Assembly: GCA_000803105.1 (NCBI GenBank)
Contig: JTDA01000018.1
Location: 8,650 to 72,649 of the forward strand
Direction: 5' to 3'
Source of the DNA: Coprobacter secundus
Lineage (GTDB): Bacteria > Bacteroidota > Bacteroidia > Bacteroidales > Coprobacteraceae
Length of the DNA: 64,000 bases
Every line of letters starts with the position of its first letter. Within the stretch, counting starts at the first letter, position 1. Position numbers and translations under genes: made by a program. The notes beneath the pieces are model-generated. The model ran no database searches, was not told the origin of the DNA, and saw only the letters and a list, made by a program, of their open reading frames with translations. Below, piece by piece: positions 1 to 7,856 of the stretch.

Positions 1-204
1 CCAGCTCTGGGTGGAGAAAGTATAAAATTCAAAATTAATTATATCAGTCCTTTAGGAAGTTATGCAACTTGGCGGTCTACAAAACAAACCGGAAGTTACG
101 ATTTACGAACATTTGAAATACATGCTGTTCCAGAGCCTGTTATTGAAGGATTGCGACCGGGTATGTCTGTACTGGTAAATCTCAATGAACAAAAAAATGA
201 ATAG
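1..204 (+). CDS. HlyD-family efflux adaptor (membrane fusion protein), C-terminal part
   Basis: The frame is open from the first base to a TAG at 202-204, so this is the last 67 residues of a gene that begins before the window. The tail reads like the end of the beta-barrel and membrane-proximal part of an HlyD/EmrA-type adaptor, with a late LRPGMSV segment. Such adaptors bridge an inner-membrane transporter and an outer-membrane channel across the periplasm. The next gene, an ABC-2 permease, starts inside it (20-base overlap), and a second permease follows, which is the usual adaptor-permease-permease order of YbhGFSR-like exporters. Family call is from a short fragment plus context. Confidence 0.75.
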   Translation, partial: PALGGESIKFKINYISPLGSYATWRSTKQTGSYDLRTFEIHAVPEPVIEGLRPGMSVLVNLNEQKNE

Positions 205-1381
205 GTCCATAAAAGATAGTGCTTTTATTTCTGTATTGAAGCGTGAATGGATACGGATGATATCTCGAAAATTGTATTTTGGAGCCTGTATTGTTTTACC
301 TCTGTTCAGTATATTTTTCATGGCGACAATATTTGGGTCTGGACAAATGGAAAATATTCCTGTCGGAGTCGTTGATTATGACCAAACAGCAACATCAAGA
401 AGTGTAATACGTACAGTTTCTGCTGTCCCCACATTCAAAGTAACCGAATATTATATCGATGATATCTCGGCAAGAAATGCGACACAAAAAAAACAAATTT
501 ATGGGTATCTGGTTATTCCTCCCAATTTTGAAGATAACTTATTGAATGGAAATGGGGCTACTCTCTCTTATTATTATCATTATGCATTATTGAGTGTAGG
601 GAGTGAAGTCAGAGGTGCCTTTGAGACGGTATTACAAACCTTGTCTTTATCTCCAATTGTAGTAGAAGCAACAGCTTTGGGAATTAATGAAAGTTTAATA
701 GAAAGTTTTTTAGTTCCCATCAATACACAAAGTCATCCTCTGTATAATCCGGACTTAGATTATTCTGTCTATCTGAGTAATCCATTTTTCTTTATTTTGT
801 TTCAAGTAATAATTTTATTGGTTACTGTTTACTCTATAGGTATTGAAATCAAGTTCAAAACTGGAAACATTTGGCTCGAATGTGCAAAAAAAAACATGGT
901 TATTGCTGTATTGGGAAAAATATTACCTTATACTGCCATATTTGTGATAATGGGTATTTTCGCAAATTATGTGATGTTTGGAGTAATGCACATTCCTTTT
1001 TCTTGCGGTTTTTGGCCATTGAATTTAACCACTGTACTTTTCATTATAGCAACACAATTTTTAGGCGTTTTCCTATTCTCTCTTTTTCCTGCAATAAGTA
1101 TTATAATCAGTATTGTATCTATGGTAGGATCTTTAGGTGCGACACTTTCGGGGGTAACGTTTCCTGCACCTTTCTTTTTCCCGATTATCTATTACTTATC
1201 CTTTTTATTTCCTGTACGCCATTTTATTGAAATTAATCAAAATTTGTTATATGGAGATTATGGATATGCCTATACATGGCAAAATGTGGCAGCTTTATTT
1301 GCTTTTATTTTAGTAGCACTACTATTGTTACCGCATCTCAAGAAAGCTATTTTAAGTCATAAATATGAAAATATTAGATAA
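185..1381 (+). CDS. ABC-2 type exporter permease (first of a pair)
   Basis: 398 residues. An N-terminal membrane anchor at about residues 28-50 is followed by a large extracytoplasmic loop containing VGVVDYDQTATSR, then a block of about five hydrophobic segments from residue 200 onward. This is the ABC-2 (YhbJ/YbhR) permease layout. It probably forms a heterodimer with the next gene and exports a hydrophobic compound with the upstream HlyD-type adaptor. It overlaps both neighbours (20 bases upstream, 17 downstream), so the three are translationally coupled. No ATP-binding subunit is visible here; it would lie upstream or elsewhere. The substrate cannot be read from the sequence. Confidence 0.85.
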   Translation: MNKKMNRSIKDSAFISVLKREWIRMISRKLYFGACIVLPLFSIFFMATIFGSGQMENIPVGVVDYDQTATSRSVIRTVSAVPTFKVTEYYIDDISARNATQKKQIYGYLVIPPNFEDNLLNGNGATLSYYYHYALLSVGSEVRGAFETVLQTLSLSPIVVEATALGINESLIESFLVPINTQSHPLYNPDLDYSVYLSNPFFFILFQVIILLVTVYSIGIEIKFKTGNIWLECAKKNMVIAVLGKILPYTAIFVIMGIFANYVMFGVMHIPFSCGFWPLNLTTVLFIIATQFLGVFLFSLFPAISIIISIVSMVGSLGATLSGVTFPAPFFFPIIYYLSFLFPVRHFIEINQNLLYGDYGYAYTWQNVAALFAFILVALLLLPHLKKAILSHKYENIR

Positions 1382-2591
1382 GATAAAATACAAGATACAA
1401 GACATTATCTCGATAATGATAAGTGAATTCAGTACTATAGCAACGAGTTATGCTATATTACTTGTATTGATAGGGGGTATTTTTGTATACGGATTTTTAT
1501 ATAATTATATGTATGCTCCGAACCTTATACGAAATGCCCCTATTGCTGTGGTGGATAATTCACGTACAGCATTGAGCCGAGAATACACCCGTTTGATAAA
1601 TGCCGCCCCACAAGTATCTGTGTATACTAATGCAGCTGATTTTCCAGAGGCAAAAGAATTAATGAAAAAAAAGGAAGTAATAGGTATTATTTATATACCG
1701 GAAGATTTTGACGTACGTGTAAATCGAGGTAATGAATCTATTTATATAATGTATGGGACCACTGATGCTTTTCTTTATTATCTGGCTATGCAAGAATCCT
1801 CATCCGGGGCTATGATGGCAATAGATGAGAAGTATCGGCCTGAAATGCTTGTTTTTTTACCGCAACAAGATACCCCAATTATTACTCAATCCAAAGCTAT
1901 TTCCGTAGTTGGAACAGCATTATATAATCATACAGAGGGATATGGTAGTTATCTAATACCTGCGGTATTGATGGTTATTATTTTTCAAACCTTACTTATG
2001 GTAATAGGAATGATAAGTGGTGATGAAAAAAATACAGGAGCTTTATCGATATATGCCGGTCGGGAAAAAAGTTTTTTCCCTGTATCACGTATAGTTTTAG
2101 GGAAAACCTTCGTTTATTGTTCACTGTATTTTATTTTTTCTTTGTTTCTTTTGGGATTAATGCCTGTACTATTTAGTTTACCAAATATAGGGCATAAATA
2201 TGAAATTACAATGTTGATGATACCTTATCTACTTGCAAGCAGTTTTTTTGGTCTTGCTGCTTCTGTATTTTATACCGACTCTGAATCGCCATTGCTAATG
2301 ATAGCCTTTTTTTCTGTAGGGTTGATATTTTTATCAGGAGTCTCCTACCCTCTTGAACTTATGCCTTGGTACTGGAAAGTTGCACATTTTATCATACCGG
2401 CAGCTCCCGGAACCTTAGCTTTCGTGAAAATAAATTCTATGGGAGCTTCTATGGCTGATATAAGGCAAGAATATATCACATTATGGCTTCAATGTATTGT
2501 TTATTTTATATTTGCAGTTATGGCATATCGATATAATATAAAGAAATGTATGACCCAAAAGACTCGTAAAGAAATCGGATCCTTTATGTGA
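1365..2591 (+). CDS. ABC-2 type exporter permease (second of a pair)
   Basis: 408 residues with the same plan as the preceding gene: a membrane segment near residues 22-48, a periplasmic loop with IAVVDNSRTALSRE (the counterpart of the partner's VVDYDQTATSR), then a hydrophobic C-terminal half with about five membrane segments ending at residue 390. The start lies inside the partner's end. It closes the adaptor-permease-permease operon. Its stop is only 13 bases from the stop of the convergent PepSY-like gene, and I see no hairpin between them. Confidence 0.85.
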   Translation: MKILDKIKYKIQDIISIMISEFSTIATSYAILLVLIGGIFVYGFLYNYMYAPNLIRNAPIAVVDNSRTALSREYTRLINAAPQVSVYTNAADFPEAKELMKKKEVIGIIYIPEDFDVRVNRGNESIYIMYGTTDAFLYYLAMQESSSGAMMAIDEKYRPEMLVFLPQQDTPIITQSKAISVVGTALYNHTEGYGSYLIPAVLMVIIFQTLLMVIGMISGDEKNTGALSIYAGREKSFFPVSRIVLGKTFVYCSLYFIFSLFLLGLMPVLFSLPNIGHKYEITMLMIPYLLASSFFGLAASVFYTDSESPLLMIAFFSVGLIFLSGVSYPLELMPWYWKVAHFIIPAAPGTLAFVKINSMGASMADIRQEYITLWLQCIVYFIFAVMAYRYNIKKCMTQKTRKEIGSFM

Positions 2592-2604
2592 AAATAATTT
2601 TGAA

Positions 2605-3048
2605 CTAGTCATCAAATCGTAAGAATTCTTGCTTTAGATTGAATATCAGCTCCAGTCCCGAAGAGAGTTTTATTTGATATTCCTTTTTTTCTTTTTCTAC
2701 TTTTATAATTTTGTATTGGGCGAATTTATTTTTATAGTATTGGTAAATTTTCTTTGGAATGATATCAGCCGGAACAGAATCTTTATTACAGTCAATTTCT
2801 ATCCATGCCCCATCTTCATCAAATTCCAAATCATATCCATTTGTTAAGATAACATCGTATGTTTTTGAAAAAAATTCTTTTTCGATTTTTAGATAAGAAA
2901 CAGGTATATTAGGAAAATGCTTTTGTATAAAAGTCCTTGCAGCAGGAGGCAGTTTACTAATGTCGTCTGTTACGACATCTTTTCTATCAGCCCATGCGGA
3001 AGATACTATTAATGTTACACTAAATAGTAAAAAAACAAATCGTTTCAT
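2605..3048 (-). CDS. Secreted PepSY-like protein
   Basis: 147 residues from the chosen start. The signal peptide begins MKRFVFLLF and ends near SSAWA, followed by a domain rich in Lys/Glu/Tyr with two PepSY-like repeats, each with a D/N-G-x-E-hydrophobic pattern (YDLEFDEDGAW and YQIKLSSGLELIF). This is the Bacteroidota periplasmic PepSY-like (BLIP-like) family, often found next to two-component systems. An upstream ATG at 3060 and a longer open frame to 3144 exist. A -7 element at 3074-3082 leaves room only for the later starts. It lies downstream of the histidine kinase but has its own promoter. It may be the target or an accessory sensor of that system; this is inferred from position. Confidence 0.7.
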   Translation of the reverse strand: MKRFVFLLFSVTLIVSSAWADRKDVVTDDISKLPPAARTFIQKHFPNIPVSYLKIEKEFFSKTYDVILTNGYDLEFDEDGAWIEIDCNKDSVPADIIPKKIYQYYKNKFAQYKIIKVEKEKKEYQIKLSSGLELIFNLKQEFLRFDD

Positions 3049-3073
3049 TGTTATATTCATTTTTAGGTTTGTG

Positions 3074-3082
3074 GCAAAATTA
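3074..3082 (-). promoter_or_regulatory. -7 promoter element before the PepSY-like gene
   Basis: On the minus strand the bases read TAATTTTGC, a match to the Bacteroidota -7 consensus TAnnTTTG with the common trailing C. It lies 26 bases from the chosen ATG. No TTTG lies at the expected -33 distance. Instead an AATTCTG motif (3100-3106) lies just upstream, also present before the response-regulator gene. Confidence 0.5.
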
Positions 3083-3121
3083 TAGACAAAAATTGGAATA
3101 ATTCTGGAAAAAGAAACAACT

Positions 3122-4399
3122 CTATTTAGGGAAAGTAATTTCAAATTGGTGCATATCGTTATGAAAGCTATATTTTATATTCAAATTGTATAATGCAGCT
3201 ATTGTTGATACAATAGATAATCCTAGCCCTGTGGATTCTTTTTTGTTTTCATCTTTATAGAAACGAGAAAAAATTTTGTTTTCGTCCAGTTTAGCAAAGC
3301 CATTATTGGCAATAGTCAGTTTTTTGGATGAAATAATTATTTTGATTTCCCCTTTTTTAGGGGTATGAACAAACGCATTTTTTAACAAATTAGACAATAA
3401 AACAGAACTTAGAGTTTCATTCATTAGCCATTTCAAAACTCCCTTTTCTTCTATATTTACAATAATTTCCTTTTCGTCGTATATTTCAGAGAAATCTTGA
3501 AGTAATAGCTTTATATTATCATTAATGGAAATTTCTTTTGTATCAGGAAACTGGTTATTTTCTATACGGGATAATAGTAATAAAGATTTGTTCATACGAA
3601 CAGTCCTTTGTAAAGTTTCATACATATCGTTCAGTATAGATAATTGCTTTTCTGTACATTCTGGCATCTCTGATAATAGTTCTATCTTATTTATGCATAC
3701 AGCTAAAGGTGTTTGTAGTTCATGAGATGCATTCCCTATAAATTGTTTCTGTGATTGATATATTTTTTCGTTTCTCAAAGTCATTTCAGATATAGATTTG
3801 TTTAAATCTGAAAATTCCTTGATACGGGTTTCGTTATTTAAAGGCTGTGCTAAAGAGTATCTGCCGAGTGTGTATTTACTTAACCACTGCAAAAGTTTGT
3901 ATAATGGTTGCATACTCCGTTTCAGAACCCATTCGCTAACCCATATGATAGAAATAAGCAGTATAATATATAGTATAAGCACACTCCACCAGATGGTTTC
4001 TATCAAATCTTCTTTTTCAAGAACCGAAGATAATACGATCAATTCATAGTGTTGCTCATCTGGTCCCATAAATGTAGTTTTTAAAGCTCTTGCCGGCTCA
4101 TATTCCGATTCTATATCTACATAAATTACTGTGTCTATATATGTTTCTGAATATTCTTTAGCAATATCTTTGGGGATGGGAGTGATCTTGTAGGAGCCCA
4201 TTATCTGCTCTTGCATGCTGTTATCGTCACCTTGTATCAGAAATTTTCGAAGTATATGCTCTTTATAATTACTGAGCATATTATCTGTTTCATCGTTTAT
4301 TTCGTCTATCATAAAACGATAAAAGATAAATGCCCAGACCGACAAAATACAAAAAAGTATAATTGTCAATCGAGATAATGTATAATGTAATAGTCTCAT
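3122..4399 (-). CDS. Two-component sensor histidine kinase
   Basis: 425 residues. Membrane segments at about 11-30 and 136-156 enclose a periplasmic sensing region of about 105 residues. Then come a short HAMP-like linker, the HisKA H-box NASHELQTP with phospho-accepting His226, an N-box with Asn341 (LLKNAFVHT) and a G-box TGLGLS (390-395). The kinase should autophosphorylate and pass phosphate to the regulator encoded 2 bases upstream in the same operon. The signal sensed is unknown. The downstream PepSY-like secreted protein suggests an envelope cue, but that is inference. Confidence 0.92.
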   Translation of the reverse strand: MRLLHYTLSRLTIILFCILSVWAFIFYRFMIDEINDETDNMLSNYKEHILRKFLIQGDDNSMQEQIMGSYKITPIPKDIAKEYSETYIDTVIYVDIESEYEPARALKTTFMGPDEQHYELIVLSSVLEKEDLIETIWWSVLILYIILLISIIWVSEWVLKRSMQPLYKLLQWLSKYTLGRYSLAQPLNNETRIKEFSDLNKSISEMTLRNEKIYQSQKQFIGNASHELQTPLAVCINKIELLSEMPECTEKQLSILNDMYETLQRTVRMNKSLLLLSRIENNQFPDTKEISINDNIKLLLQDFSEIYDEKEIIVNIEEKGVLKWLMNETLSSVLLSNLLKNAFVHTPKKGEIKIIISSKKLTIANNGFAKLDENKIFSRFYKDENKKESTGLGLSIVSTIAALYNLNIKYSFHNDMHQFEITFPK

Positions 4400-4401
4400 A
4401 T

Positions 4402-5079
4402 TTATTCGGTAACCAATTTATAGCCGAATCCGTAAACAGCCTTTATTTCAACAGAAGCACCTGACAAAGTCAATTTTTTTCGTAAATTTTTTACCTGTGA
4501 ATATATAAAATCAAAATTATCAGCTTGGTCAATATGATCACCCCAGACCGATTCTGCTAATGCAATTTTGTTTATTAATCGATTGGGATTAGTGATAAAA
4601 TAGTAAAGCAAAGAAAATTCTTTCCGATTAAGGACAAGTTCTTTATTATTTATTTTTACCGTTTGCAAATCGGGGTACACAACCATATTCCCTAATGTAA
4701 TTTCTAAACTTCCTCCAGCTTTGTTCCGGCGTATAACTGATTTGACACGTGCATTCAATTCGGCAAGATGGAAAGGTTTTGCCAAATAATCATCAGCACC
4801 TAAGTTCAATCCAGCGACTTTATCATCAATAGAATCTTTTGCTGAAACAATAATTACACTCTCTTTTTTCCCCATTCTTTTCAGCTCTTCCAACAACATT
4901 AACCCATTGCCTCCGGGTAACATAATATCCAAAAGAATGCAATCATAATTGTAGTCTTCTATTTTAAGTAAACCTTGGGAATAATTTCCTGCTGTTTCCA
5001 CAACAAACCCTTCTCTTTCCAACGAAAGCTTCATGGTCTCTTGCAAACTAAGTTCATCTTCTATAATCAATACTTTCAT
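4402..5079 (-). CDS. OmpR-family DNA-binding response regulator
   Basis: 225 residues from the ATG at 5079. The receiver domain has Asp8, phospho-accepting Asp51 (LLDIMLPG) and Lys101 (KPF). The C-terminal winged-helix domain (about 125-225) carries the typical NRKEFSLLYYF and VKNLRKKL segments. The open frame extends 6 codons upstream, but MKVLIIEDE is the standard family start. It is the first gene of a regulator-kinase operon with 2 bases between them. Two AATTCTG repeats 11 bases apart lie 33-50 bases upstream of the start, the spacing expected for OmpR-type dimers, which suggests autoregulation. Confidence 0.92.
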   Translation of the reverse strand: MKVLIIEDELSLQETMKLSLEREGFVVETAGNYSQGLLKIEDYNYDCILLDIMLPGGNGLMLLEELKRMGKKESVIIVSAKDSIDDKVAGLNLGADDYLAKPFHLAELNARVKSVIRRNKAGGSLEITLGNMVVYPDLQTVKINNKELVLNRKEFSLLYYFITNPNRLINKIALAESVWGDHIDQADNFDFIYSQVKNLRKKLTLSGASVEIKAVYGFGYKLVTE

Positions 5080-5111
5080 GACAATTATTTTAGGCAATAA
5101 AAATAGGCTGA

Positions 5112-5129
5112 AATTCTGAAAAAATTCTG
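5112..5129 (-). promoter_or_regulatory. Candidate response-regulator binding repeat
   Basis: Two copies of AATTCTG (plus strand) at 5112-5118 and 5123-5129 are exactly 11 bases apart, one helical turn, as is common for OmpR/PhoB-type sites. A further copy lies at 3100-3106 before the PepSY-like gene of the same locus. Function is inferred from position and spacing only. Confidence 0.35.
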
Positions 5130-5148
5130 GAGAGGAAAAACAAAAGAA

Positions 5149-5180
5149 CGGGATAGAACAACAAAATACATCCTATCCCG
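5149..5180 (-). terminator. Rho-independent terminator of the AsmA-like gene
   Basis: Arms CGGGATAG (5149-5156) and CTATCCCG (5173-5180) form an 8-bp GC-rich stem, and the minus-strand sequence after it is T-rich. It sits 20 bases past the stop of the AsmA-like gene and separates it from the two-component operon. Confidence 0.7.
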
Positions 5181-5199
5181 AATTATTATCATGACAAAT

Positions 5200-7848
5200 T
5201 TATTTCTGTTCAAGTTTTTGAATTTGTTTCTCTGCCTCTTCTCTCAGTTTTGCAGCTTGCTTTTCCGCCTCGGAAACTAACTTTTTTGCTGCAGCCTGAG
5301 CTGCTATTTTTTCAAGGGGTTTAGATGCTTTATCTATCAATTTCTGACCTTCATTTTGGGCCGTTTGTACTAATTTCTCGGCAGCAGCATCAGCCTCTTT
5401 TCGAAGAGCTGCAATTCTTTCGGAATTGTCTTTTCCTGTAATTTCGGTAAGTTTATCTTCAACTACTTTTTTTACAGCTTCTGTAGCAATTTCCTTTGTA
5501 TTTAATTTTATCGAAGGTTTTGTAAATGAACCTCCAATTTGGGCTGTTACATTATTTACATATCCCCCAGTAACATTTGATGGTAATTCTATTTTTGCAT
5601 TGTAATTGATACTTTGGTCTAAGCCTGTAGTTCCAGAGAGATTCATGTTGATATTTCCCAACTTGATATCGAAAGGAGACGTCTTCAATAATCCATTTTC
5701 AATAGTAAACGGTATGCGAATATCTTTGGCTTCGATATTTTTTAGCTTATCATTTTTTAGAAGAGTAGCCAACTGATTGAAGACTTCAATATTTTGGATA
5801 TGTATATCATTTGATGATAAGACACCTTTGGCCCATATCTCATTTAAAACAGGACTCATTGTTTCATCTAATGGTGTTTTCAAGTCAACGTTTACAGAGT
5901 AATTTCCTCCTGTTTTTGCAAATATCGGTACAATTTGTTGTATCATATCCAATTGTTTAAATGTTTCTTCAAAGGATGCTTTTTTTATATCCAAAGAAAA
6001 ATCAACTTGAGGATTTTTTTTATTCTGTTTCGTACTATATGAACCCGCAGCAGAGACATTTCCTCCAAAAGCATCCAGATTTAGCGGATTCATTCGTGCT
6101 GTTCCGTCAGAAACTGTGATATTCCCTGTTAAATTCTTAATGTCAATTTTTTGAAAAATCACTTCTTTGAAATTTGCTTTCAAAGATAAATTTAGATTTT
6201 CAGGAACTTCAAATACTGTCATGGCAGTTGTATCCATATTCTCTGCTACCTCATTTTCTCCGGAGGCAGTATCTGTTATGAAGTCATTTAGGTTTAGTTT
6301 GTTGGATTGCAATACCAAATTACCTTTTAGCGTTTCGTTCCTCAATATATATGATAAATAATTTGACAATGCACCTTGGGCATGTATATCATTTTCTCCA
6401 ATTTGTACATCCAACTGATTTAAAGACATAGCTTGAGGAGATACGGTCGCAGAAGCTGTATGGATAGCAATTGCCGGGTAACCACTCATTGTCAAATTCA
6501 TTTTCTCTATTTTCAAGTTACCTTCACCTTTGATATTTTCATATTTTTCCTTCTCGATATCTGACATTTTACCAGAGAAATTCAAATTTGTTGTTAGAAT
6601 ACCATTTAATTTTATAGAGTCACTTAATGGATATATATCTTTTATACTGTTCAAATTCAGCATACCATTTGCAGTAGCTTTAAAATTTAGGTCTGATATA
6701 GGTGTCGCTGCAAACAAGGTTATCTTAAAAGGATTTCCTGCCATTTTGAAACTGAAATCTTCGACATTGACAGTCGTTTTATCGGCATTGCCACCGGGAT
6801 TTTGGACGGCAGTCTTTATGGTTATTTGTTCTATTTTTTGAGGCATTCCTTCATAGCTGACCATCCCGTTATTCACATTGAATCCTATTGCAAATTTGGG
6901 AAGTGATTCTCCGACCATCAGCCCCTTAGCTTCGGCTTTAAAATCTAAATTTCCGGAAGCTCGTAATGCATCGAAATTATTCTGATAAATACCCGGAATT
7001 AAGGACAAGATGTCTTTAAAGTTTATTTGGGGAGTATTCACAGATATATCCATATCCATACCATTTTCCAATAAGGTCAGCCATCCGTCGAGATTCATTT
7101 CTATGGCATTCAATCTTAATCTATTCTCATCAAATGTATATTTATTATTTTCGAAATCTGCATTTAATTTCAGGTCCATTTCAAATTCAGCATTTCTAAG
7201 ATAGGGAACACCTGATATCAAAAAATTTATTTTTTCAGTAGTCATCTGGCAATCGATATCGGTACTTTTGACTGTCATATCACCTCTAAGTTTAAGATTT
7301 AAATCTTGAGTTTTAAACTGCATTTTCGAGGAGTCATCAACGTATGCCAGGCGCCCGCTATTAATGGAAAATTTCTGTAGTTGTAACGCGAAATTTGAAG
7401 GTTCAGATGTTATCGTGTCTGTAGTCTGTGTCGTGCTATCAGATTTCATTATATCCCAATTTACTCTCCCATCGGGTAATTTGACTGCCCTTATCGCCGG
7501 CTTGTCGAGTATGATATGGTGAATTTTTATTCCATCATTGCCTATCAAACTCAAAATGTCTACAGCAATATCTATTTCTTTCGCCGATACCAAGGTATCT
7601 TTACTGAAATCCCCGACGCCTACGAGTGACAGATTTTCCAATCCAATTGTTGCTTTGGGAAAATGAGAAATAAAACTTAAATTCAAATCGCTGAATTCAA
7701 GTTTGGCCTCTAACATTTTATTTGCCTCATTCTTTACAATATCCAATATTTTTCCTTTAAAAGCAAAAGGTAGAATCAATAATAAAATGAAAAACGACAA
7801 AACTACAATCCCTGTAATTTTAAGCCCTTTTTTTACACGTGCATTCAT
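5200..7848 (-). CDS. AsmA-family membrane-anchored protein
   Basis: 882 residues. One N-terminal membrane segment (about 10-30) is followed by a long periplasmic region of repeated beta-rich units typical of AsmA/TamB-like bridge proteins (for example LSLVGVGDFSKD near the N-terminus and LNMNLSGTTGL-like strands near the C-terminus). The last 95 or so residues are a charged, alanine-rich coiled coil of Glu, Lys, Ala and Gln. Proteins of this group are linked to phospholipid transport and outer-membrane homeostasis. It follows the helicase gene by 8 bases and is probably co-transcribed with it; the functional link is unclear. The coiled-coil tail is unusual compared with enterobacterial AsmA. 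Confidence 0.82.
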   Translation of the reverse strand: MNARVKKGLKITGIVVLSFFILLLILPFAFKGKILDIVKNEANKMLEAKLEFSDLNLSFISHFPKATIGLENLSLVGVGDFSKDTLVSAKEIDIAVDILSLIGNDGIKIHHIILDKPAIRAVKLPDGRVNWDIMKSDSTTQTTDTITSEPSNFALQLQKFSINSGRLAYVDDSSKMQFKTQDLNLKLRGDMTVKSTDIDCQMTTEKINFLISGVPYLRNAEFEMDLKLNADFENNKYTFDENRLRLNAIEMNLDGWLTLLENGMDMDISVNTPQINFKDILSLIPGIYQNNFDALRASGNLDFKAEAKGLMVGESLPKFAIGFNVNNGMVSYEGMPQKIEQITIKTAVQNPGGNADKTTVNVEDFSFKMAGNPFKITLFAATPISDLNFKATANGMLNLNSIKDIYPLSDSIKLNGILTTNLNFSGKMSDIEKEKYENIKGEGNLKIEKMNLTMSGYPAIAIHTASATVSPQAMSLNQLDVQIGENDIHAQGALSNYLSYILRNETLKGNLVLQSNKLNLNDFITDTASGENEVAENMDTTAMTVFEVPENLNLSLKANFKEVIFQKIDIKNLTGNITVSDGTARMNPLNLDAFGGNVSAAGSYSTKQNKKNPQVDFSLDIKKASFEETFKQLDMIQQIVPIFAKTGGNYSVNVDLKTPLDETMSPVLNEIWAKGVLSSNDIHIQNIEVFNQLATLLKNDKLKNIEAKDIRIPFTIENGLLKTSPFDIKLGNINMNLSGTTGLDQSINYNAKIELPSNVTGGYVNNVTAQIGGSFTKPSIKLNTKEIATEAVKKVVEDKLTEITGKDNSERIAALRKEADAAAEKLVQTAQNEGQKLIDKASKPLEKIAAQAAAKKLVSEAEKQAAKLREEAEKQIQKLEQK

Positions 7849-7856
7849 AATTTATA

